Assembly (NCBI GenBank): GCA_011390535.1
Contig: JAABSF010000036.1
Location: forward strand, 1 to 11,577
Direction of reading: 5' to 3'
Source: Deltaproteobacteria bacterium
GTDB taxonomy: Bacteria; Myxococcota_A; Polyangia; HGW-17; SLPX01
DNA length: 11,577 nt
Shown here: in pieces, positions 6,596-11,577 of the stretch
Layout: each line of letters begins with the position of its first letter
How positions within the stretch are numbered: position 1 is the stretch's first letter
The notes under the pieces: model-generated
Databases searched by the model: none
Seen by the model: only the letters and a program-made list of their open reading frames with translations
Told to the model about the DNA's origin: nothing
Made by a program: the position numbers and the translations under genes

Positions 6596-7849
6596 TCAGG
6601 GGACTGATGTTACGCCGGTGGTGACGCCCGCGCCCCACCAAGAATGGGACGTTGATACAATGAGGTTTGTCTCGCCTGTTGAGGGATTTATAGAGATGAT
6701 ATCTCCGCCGGCGTCAAAGCCGAATATGATATCCGCCGTGCCGGCTAATCCGTACAAACTAGTGTATCCGGTTGTAACGCCTATTTCAGAGAGCACGGTG
6801 CCGTTTGTAGGGTCAACCTCCACAATAACGTCGCTTGACTCTCCTGTTTTGTTAACTGCCGCGTAAGTTCCAACTCCCTTTACCGAATAGGCATCTCCGC
6901 TGGAAGTATATCCGGAATCATACGTTCCAAGAAGGGTCAGCTCTGCGGCGGCTTCACCCACTATGTCGATTCTGTACCACCCTCCCGCGTTGGAGATCCC
7001 TATCATTATGTCTCGATTCGGGTCCACTGTTCCTGCAGGTACCAAGGTCATCCCGTTGAATGATTGCTCCAGGGAGGCCAGGTGGAAGCACTCCGCTGTG
7101 TAGGGGTCGCAGACAAAGAGATTGTTGAAAGTGACCGCATACAAAACATTATATTGATCCACCGCTACATCTGTGACGCTCCCGGAGTTGGAGTCGAATG
7201 AGAATTGACCTACAAGCTCGATTTCATGAGTGCTGGGATGCATGGTATAGAGCTGTGAAGAGGTGTGCGCATAAATAGTGTTCAAAGCCCCCGGGACTGG
7301 TTTCGTGGAGTCATCCGGAAAAGGATCTGCAATATCGGGGACCCCGTCGTTGTCTGAATCAATGAGCTGACAATGGACGTTGATGTTGGTAACCGGACCA
7401 TACCCCACAGTTCCCTCACCGTTGTATACGTTGCATGTTTGTTCCGGATCTTCAGGGTGGGTCAGGGCCGTGACAATGTACTCTTCGCCTGCTGTGAGCA
7501 TCTCGCTGAAAACAAATTCGCCGTTTTCCGTTATCGCCAGATCGTCTCCTGCGTTGTTTTGCAGCACCAGCCCTTCTCCCAACAAACCGGAGACTTCTCC
7601 GCCGATGGGGTGGGGCCCGATGCTGCCATCTATTTCGCCGTCACTGGGTGTCTCTGAGTCGGGTTGCACACCGGAGTCAAAGAAAGTGCCGGAGTCAGAG
7701 GTGAGCGCGTCATTTGTTCCGCCGTCGTCATCGATTGTGCCTGAATCCGGGACATCTTCGCCTGTCCCCGTGTTATTGCAGGCGACGGTTACGAAAGAAA
7801 GAAGACCGGCAAAAAGCAGAAATGAATACTCCGAAATAAAGCCACGCAT
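6596..7849 (-). CDS. Putative lipoprotein with Asp/Ser/Gly stalk, Ca-binding motif and predicted beta-propeller
   Basis: Cell-envelope lipoprotein of 417 residues; function unknown. The ATG at 7849 is chosen because GAGGTG lies five bases upstream and it opens directly into a signal peptide (MRGFISEY then a hydrophobic run) ending in TVAC, lipid-accepting C24. A longer in-frame start at 7939 would translate the 16-bp DNA repeats. Residues 25-80 are a low-complexity Asp/Ser/Gly/Pro stalk. Residues 82-160 (GGEVSGLLGEGLVLQNNAGDDL onward) resemble an immunoglobulin-like module common in surface lipoproteins of Myxococcota-type bacteria. DSDNDGVPDIADPFPDD at 164-180 is a thrombospondin-type-3-like calcium-binding motif. 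Residues 190-417 contain recurring blade-like strands (LYTMHPSTHEIELVGQF, IVEVDPTNGTVLSEIG, IISINPSTGETNLI), which suggest a beta-propeller. It probably displays or binds something at the surface. It lies downstream of the small winged-helix ORF on the same strand. Confidence 0.85.
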   Translation of the reverse strand: MRGFISEYSFLLFAGLLSFVTVACNNTGTGEDVPDSGTIDDDGGTNDALTSDSGTFFDSGVQPDSETPSDGEIDGSIGPHPIGGEVSGLLGEGLVLQNNAGDDLAITENGEFVFSEMLTAGEEYIVTALTHPEDPEQTCNVYNGEGTVGYGPVTNINVHCQLIDSDNDGVPDIADPFPDDSTKPVPGALNTIYAHTSSQLYTMHPSTHEIELVGQFSFDSNSGSVTDVAVDQYNVLYAVTFNNLFVCDPYTAECFHLASLEQSFNGMTLVPAGTVDPNRDIMIGISNAGGWYRIDIVGEAAAELTLLGTYDSGYTSSGDAYSVKGVGTYAAVNKTGESSDVIVEVDPTNGTVLSEIGVTTGYTSLYGLAGTADIIFGFDAGGDIISINPSTGETNLIVSTSHSWWGAGVTTGVTSVP

Positions 7850-7864
7850 TTGAACACCTCTTTG

Positions 7865-7912
7865 ACTGTAAACAAAATAAACTGTAAACAAGATAAACTG
7901 AAAACAAAATAA
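7865..7912. repeat. Three 16-bp direct repeats upstream of the lipoprotein gene
   Basis: ACTGTAAACAAAATAA (7865-7880), ACTGTAAACAAGATAA (7881-7896) and ACTGAAAACAAAATAA (7897-7912), head to tail. They begin 15 bp upstream of the lipoprotein ATG, next to its Shine-Dalgarno. On the transcribed strand each reads TTATTTTGTTT, which contains a TATTTT hexamer usable as a -10. They may be regulator sites, part of the promoter, or a 5'-UTR element. Confidence 0.85.
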
Positions 7913-8038
7913 CATTTGATGCTTTACCGTGTCATCCAAAAAGATTGGCAGAAAGACAAGGTTTTTCGCAGTTGGATGTTTTCGTTGACAGCCTCCAAAA
8001 CAATAATGACTCGGTTTGTTTGTTCTTGTACCTCGCCC

Positions 8039-8503
8039 TCAGCCGCCACGCTTCAAAATCCCTTTTTCTTTTAACATTCCCATATTCCGCATAATGGTCG
8101 AACGGTCCTTTTGAACCATTTTGGCCGACTCATCATAAGAAGCAGAGGGGTTTGAGCTGATGAAGCTCAGCAACTCCACCTGAAGATCAGTTAAAGGTTC
8201 TTTTTCCCGCGCGTTTTCAGGTGAGTTTATAGGTGCATCAGGAGGGTTTATAGGTGCATCAGGAGGATTTATAGGTGCATCAGGAGGATTTATAGGTGCA
8301 TCAGGAACTTCCATCCTCCGGAACCAGTGGTTTCCCATAACCCAAAAAAAAGGGAGCGATAAATCCCTCAGGCTTTTCTTTGGCAGTTTTGAGCTCTCAG
8401 CAACCTCTTTCAGCAACCTTTTTCGTAATGCGCCTCCTTTTATTCGGCTTTTTTGTCGGTTTTTTAATGATCTGAAATACTTGCTCAAAAAAGCATTGAA
8501 CAC
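8039..8503 (-). CDS. Small winged-helix protein, possibly the C-terminal remnant of an AlbA_2/RecG-like regulator
   Basis: 154 codons from a GTG at 8503, with only a weak GAAG before it, so the start is uncertain. Residues 103-154 (LTDLQVELLSFISSNPSASY onward, recognition helix around DRSTIMRNMGMLKEKGIL) form a DNA-binding winged helix. Four 7-residue PDAPINP/S repeats sit at 67-94. This order, proline/asparagine repeats directly before such a winged helix, is familiar from the C-termini of AlbA_2-type 'ATP-binding' regulators and Fic-related proteins. Residues 24-65 (GGALRKRLLKEVAE onward to FRRMEVP) faintly resemble the segment before it in those proteins. The usual last ten or so residues after KRGG are absent. 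It could be a functional small regulator of the downstream lipoprotein gene (189 bp away) or a degraded gene; I cannot decide. Confidence 0.5.
   Translation of the reverse strand: MFNAFLSKYFRSLKNRQKSRIKGGALRKRLLKEVAESSKLPKKSLRDLSLPFFWVMGNHWFRRMEVPDAPINPPDAPINPPDAPINPPDAPINSPENAREKEPLTDLQVELLSFISSNPSASYDESAKMVQKDRSTIMRNMGMLKEKGILKRGG
8226..8309. repeat. Four 21-bp tandem repeats within the winged-helix ORF
   Basis: The unit TTTATAGGTGCATCAGGAGG followed by A or G is nearly identical in all four copies (8226, 8247, 8268, 8289); only the last copy differs, at its final three bases. On the minus strand it encodes PDAPINP. The high DNA identity points to recent expansion or contraction. Confidence 0.9.
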
Positions 8504-8569
8504 TAATCTTCAACCCGCCGATCAGCGATTCGGAGCGGCGGCGGACACTCAAAGTACTAGTAAACGAGT

Positions 8570-10186
8570 ATGACCGAAAGGAAGAGAGCCTTGGCCGAAC
8601 AGGGAACTGAGGAGAAGAAAACTCTTGTAAGAGCGGCGGGGCTCGTAGGCGGGTTGACTCTGGTGTCCCGGTTCTTTGGCTTGTTCAGAGACGCGGTGAT
8701 TGCGGCCATGTTTCCCAAGCGGCTCACCGACGCTTTTTTCGTGGCTTTCACTATTCCGAATGTTTTAAGGAGGCTGTTGGCCGAGGGCGCCCTGACGATT
8801 GCTTTTATTCCTACCTTCACTGATTATCATAACCACAGGTCATCTGAGGAAGCCAAGCAGTTTGTATATGCCGCGTTCACTACTTTGTGCGTTATATTGT
8901 TCGGGGTTTCAGTGGCCGGGGTGGTGGCTGCACCTTGGTTGGTGAAGCTTTTTGCATGGGGTTATGCTGATGATCCGGAGAAATTTGCAGTAGCCGTACG
9001 CCTGACTCAGGTGATGTTTCCATACATTTTTTTCATCTCTGTCACCGCCCTGGCAATGGGGGTTCTCAACACTTTGGGCCATTTTGCCGGGCCAGCGGTA
9101 TCACCCGTACTCTTGAATGTAGGGATGATCGGGAGTGTGTTTATTGTAAGCCCGATACTGAAACACTTTGGAGTGCCGACCATTTATTCGTTGAGCATCG
9201 GCGTTTTGGTGGGAGGGTTGGGGCAACTTGTATTGCAGTTGCCTATTATGGCCCGGTTCGGCTATTTGCCTCGCCTGAAATGGAACCCAACTCACCCGGG
9301 GGTAAAAAAGGTGGCGAGGCTCATGGGGCCGGCTGTGTTCGGTCTCGCGCTCTATCAGTTGAATGTTTTGTTGGCCCGTCTGTTGGCCTCTTTTTTGGAT
9401 CACGGCGCTGTTACATATCTCTATTATGCTCAGAGGCTCATTGAGTTTCCAATGGGGGTCTTCGCTGTGGCGGTGGCAACTGCGGCGACTCCTACTTTTT
9501 CAGCCCATGTTATGTCGGGTGATCTGGATAAGATGAAAGAGACCCTGGGCAACACCCTCAGGCTGACTCTCTTCATCGTGATTCCTTCGATGGTAGGGCT
9601 GGTGGTAATCGGAGAGCCCTTGGTGGCTGCTTTTTTTCAGCGAGGGCGCTTTGATCATGAGATGACCATGGCTACCTATAGAGCATTGACGGCTTTTTCC
9701 TTGGGGCTGTGGGCTGCAGCATGCACTCGGCAGTTGGTACCTGTTTATTATGCATTGGATGACAGTAAGACACCTGTAAAGGCAGCCGGTGTGGGGTTGG
9801 TCGTATATCTGGCGGTGGGGTTGGCGTTGATGGGGCCCTTGGGGCATGTAGGTCTGGCGTTGGCCGTGTCGGCGTCTTCGGTCGTAAATATGGTTATTCT
9901 GGCTTGGGTTTTAAGGAAAAAGATGGGGCGTTTAGGTTGGCGAAAGGTTTTGATCTCAGTGGTGAAACAGATAATTGCATCTTTAGTAATGGGGGCCGGG
10001 GTATATTTCGTAGCTAATCGTGGAGCTTGGGAAAAGGGGCTGGGTAACCTTCAAAACCAACTTGTGCTCCTGATTTGCATGATAACCGCTGCAGTGCTTT
10101 ATATAGGAGTATGTGGTGTTTTGAAATCTCCCGAGCTGAGAGAACTGTGGCAGGGTATAAGACGGAGAGTTCAAAAGCAGGGATGA
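8570..10186 (+). CDS. murJ: Lipid II flippase MurJ (MviN family)
   Basis: Inner-membrane MOP-superfamily transporter that moves lipid-linked peptidoglycan precursor to the periplasmic face. At 538 residues it is slightly longer than E. coli MurJ, mainly from a charged N-terminal tail of about 16 residues. Many hydrophobic segments fit the family's 14 membrane helices. Functional residues are visible: SR at 33-34, R40 in GLFRD, D54 in TDAFFVAF, R67-R68 and E72 in NVLRRLLAEGA, and R289 in YYAQRLIEFPMG. By motif alignment these correspond to S17-R18, R24, D39, R52-R53, E57 and R270 of E. coli MurJ. The ATG at 8570 has only a weak GAG upstream. It diverges from the winged-helix ORF across 66 bp. 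In many proteobacteria murJ neighbours rpsT; here 2.4 kb of extra DNA separates them. Confidence 0.96.
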   Translation: MTERKRALAEQGTEEKKTLVRAAGLVGGLTLVSRFFGLFRDAVIAAMFPKRLTDAFFVAFTIPNVLRRLLAEGALTIAFIPTFTDYHNHRSSEEAKQFVYAAFTTLCVILFGVSVAGVVAAPWLVKLFAWGYADDPEKFAVAVRLTQVMFPYIFFISVTALAMGVLNTLGHFAGPAVSPVLLNVGMIGSVFIVSPILKHFGVPTIYSLSIGVLVGGLGQLVLQLPIMARFGYLPRLKWNPTHPGVKKVARLMGPAVFGLALYQLNVLLARLLASFLDHGAVTYLYYAQRLIEFPMGVFAVAVATAATPTFSAHVMSGDLDKMKETLGNTLRLTLFIVIPSMVGLVVIGEPLVAAFFQRGRFDHEMTMATYRALTAFSLGLWAAACTRQLVPVYYALDDSKTPVKAAGVGLVVYLAVGLALMGPLGHVGLALAVSASSVVNMVILAWVLRKKMGRLGWRKVLISVVKQIIASLVMGAGVYFVANRGAWEKGLGNLQNQLVLLICMITAAVLYIGVCGVLKSPELRELWQGIRRRVQKQG

Positions 10187-10314
10187 AAAGAGAGTTTAGA
10201 TGCTCCCAAAGAGAGATGAGAGTTGAGATTAGCCCAACGGAGATTAGCCCAACGAAACTAGAGGTTGTCCCAAGAATTTGGATCGCCGTAGAACTGAAGG
10301 GCGTGGAAAGCTGA
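10183..10314 (+). CDS. Possible 43-residue ORF overlapping the murJ stop
   Basis: The ATG at 10183 overlaps the murJ TGA as ATGA, a configuration typical of translational coupling. The frame reads MKREFRCSQREMRVEISPTE and on to KGVES. A perfect 15-bp duplication adds the repeated EISPT. There is no family match I recognise and no good Shine-Dalgarno. The purine-rich surroundings could keep frames open by chance. Confidence 0.25.
   Translation: MKREFRCSQREMRVEISPTEISPTKLEVVPRIWIAVELKGVES
10225..10254. repeat. Perfect 15-bp tandem duplication
   Basis: GAGATTAGCCCAACG occurs twice head to tail (10225-10239 and 10240-10254) just after murJ. It is in frame within the possible small ORF. Confidence 0.9.
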
Positions 10315-10400
10315 AGAACAAAGAAGAACGTGGTAGACGGAAAGTAATAAGAATAAAAAAAGGAAGAGCGAACAATGAAGAGCGTTACAGGATCAGTTAG

Positions 10401-11577
10401 ATGAAAATATTGCTCATCAACCCTCCGGCGGAAAATACCATCATTGGTAACAACCCTGAGATCATCGACGAAGAGAGAGGGTGCAATCCTCCTTTGGGGG
10501 TTCTTTTTTTGGCTGCATGTCTGGAAGAAAGCGGCCGGCACGATGCAGAGGTGTTGGACTGCCAGGCCGAAAACTTGGGTTATTACGGGTTGGCTAGAGA
10601 GATAAAATCCCGGGGACCGGAGTTGGTAGGCTTGACCGCCATGACGTTGACCTTGGTTGATGTGGTAAAAACAGCAGAGTTGGTGAAAAGAGTTTTGCCT
10701 CATACGCCTGTTGTGGTGGGTGGTCCACATGCGGCCATCTATCCTGTGGAGACGGCTCGCCTGGAGTCTGTGGATTATGTGATTCAAGGAGAGGCCGAGA
10801 GGAGCCTGGTGCGCTTGGCGGATATTTTGGATGCGCAAAGAAAACCTAGGGAAAAAAGCAGGGAAAAGGAAAGGTCAAACAAAGACAAAGGGGACAGAGA
10901 GGAGAGAGAGGACAGAGAGGTTGAAGAATCCACAGAGATTAAGGAATCCACAGGAGCGGAAAATCCGGGAGCGGAAGGTCTTCTTCAAGAGAAGTCCAAA
11001 GTTCAAGAGGTTGCCTGGGATTCTCTGTCAACAGTTCCCGGTTTGCATGCGTGGCGCAATGGAGAGTGTTTAAAGGGAGAGAAATGGGCCTTTATCGATG
11101 ACTTGGATGAGATCCCTTTTCCTGCCAGGCACCTCACCGATGTTAAGGCGTATGACTCCTTGTTGGCACAACAAGGGCCGGTGACTACGATGTTTACTTC
11201 TCGGGGGTGTCCTTTTCGCTGCACATTTTGTCACAGGCCGGCTATGGGAAAAACCTTTCGGGCCATGAGCGCAAATCGTGTGGTGGATGAGATGGAGGTG
11301 TGTCGCGATCTGGGCATTAAAGAGATTTTGATTTATGACGACACTTTTACAGTGGGAAGAGACCGTGTGGTTGAGATATGCGGAGAGATCCTGAGGCGAA
11401 AGCTGAATGTGGTCTGGGATGTGAGAGCTCACATCAACACAGTTGATCCTGAGCTGCTGAAGTTGATGCGCCGGGCGGGGTGCGCTCGAATTCATTATGG
11501 TATCGAGGCTGGTACGGATCGGGTAATGAAAGTGTTAAAGAAAGGGATAACACTTAAAAAAGCAAAACAGGTGGTTC
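10401..11577 (+). CDS. Cobalamin-binding-domain radical SAM protein (3' partial)
   Basis: Radical S-adenosylmethionine enzyme of the B12-binding class (BchE-like / P-methylase-like superfamily); substrate unknown. 392 codons are present and the frame runs off the right edge. The ATG at 10401 has AGGA eight bases upstream. The N-terminal domain (1-146) begins KILLINPP and contains NPPLGVLFLAACLEE, VGLTAMTLTL, VVVGGPHAAIYP and DYVIQGEAERSL, typical of the B12-binding fold; the DxHxxG cobalamin motif is not seen, as in many members. The linker passes through FIDDLDEIPFPARHL. The SAM/iron-sulfur motif is RGCPFRCTFC with C270, C274 and C277. IHYGIEAGTDRVMKVLKKGIT follows, typical of the radical SAM core. 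At about 147-202 there is a charged low-complexity insert. It lies downstream of murJ on the same strand (214 bp gap), possibly co-transcribed. Confidence 0.9.
   Translation, partial: MKILLINPPAENTIIGNNPEIIDEERGCNPPLGVLFLAACLEESGRHDAEVLDCQAENLGYYGLAREIKSRGPELVGLTAMTLTLVDVVKTAELVKRVLPHTPVVVGGPHAAIYPVETARLESVDYVIQGEAERSLVRLADILDAQRKPREKSREKERSNKDKGDREEREDREVEESTEIKESTGAENPGAEGLLQEKSKVQEVAWDSLSTVPGLHAWRNGECLKGEKWAFIDDLDEIPFPARHLTDVKAYDSLLAQQGPVTTMFTSRGCPFRCTFCHRPAMGKTFRAMSANRVVDEMEVCRDLGIKEILIYDDTFTVGRDRVVEICGEILRRKLNVVWDVRAHINTVDPELLKLMRRAGCARIHYGIEAGTDRVMKVLKKGITLKKAKQVV
10838..11010 (+). repeat. Purine-rich low-complexity coding insert in the radical SAM gene
   Basis: The plus strand is almost all purine here, with local duplications: GGACAGAGAGG twice, GAATCCACAG twice and GGAGCGGAA twice. 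It encodes Lys/Arg/Glu/Asp/Ser-rich residues about 147-202, between the B12-binding domain and the radical SAM linker. The frame is kept, so it is tolerated as a flexible linker. Confidence 0.75.

Noticed and set aside
10014..10838. Long minus-strand frame spanning the murJ / radical SAM junction
   Set aside because: It overlaps two well-supported plus-strand genes, and its translation is rich in His, Gln and Ser without any recognisable domain.
10831..11073. Arg/Lys-rich plus-strand frame inside the radical SAM gene
   Set aside because: It is an alternative frame of the purine-rich insert; the long frame from 10401 has the B12 and CxxxCxxC motifs on both sides.

Overview
The window reads as ordinary bacterial chromosome with an accessory, secretion-rich middle. 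Base composition looks balanced by eye (not computed). Three things together suggest a deltaproteobacterial-grade lineage (Myxococcota or Bradymonadota-like): very long surface lipoproteins with Asp/Ser/Gly-rich stalks, disulfide-rich tandem repeats, and a holA / rpsT / murJ gene cluster. No single gene here fixes the taxon.

Layout. (1) 1-1751, plus: the 3' part of a hybrid sensor histidine kinase, cut by the left edge, with two receiver modules. (2) 1864-4308, minus: a putative lipoprotein with an EGF-like module, an intact papain-type (C1) cysteine peptidase domain, and four and a half copies of a cysteine-rich repeat of exactly 67 residues. (3) 4309-4789: a long divergent intergenic region with inverted repeats, including two adjacent TTGGGWCCCAA palindromes. 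(4) 4790-5815, plus: holA (DNA polymerase III delta subunit), convergent with rpsT (30S protein S20) at 5869-6129, minus. (5) 6130-6595: the rpsT promoter and leader, then a 9-bp-period tandem repeat. (6) 6596-7849, minus: a lipoprotein with a Ca-binding motif and a predicted beta-propeller. It is preceded by three 16-bp direct repeats and, at 8039-8503, by a small winged-helix ORF carrying a four-fold PDAPINP repeat. (7) 8570-10186, plus: murJ, the lipid II flippase. (8) 10401-end, plus: the 5' part of a cobalamin-binding-type radical SAM protein.

How it fits together. holA, rpsT and murJ are housekeeping genes. The lipoprotein and winged-helix gene between rpsT and murJ, and the protease gene beside holA, look like lineage-specific additions. 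Both secreted-protein genes are followed by an identical 15-bp motif (TTTTTGAGTCAGCCC, + strand). Two otherwise conserved proteins, the kinase and the radical SAM protein, carry long hydrophilic low-complexity insertions at domain loops or linkers.

The most interesting item is the protease: a predicted cell-surface papain-like enzyme whose C-terminal stalk repeats ten cysteines at identical spacing four times. I see no CRISPR array, tRNA, rRNA, insertion sequence or recognisable defence system.
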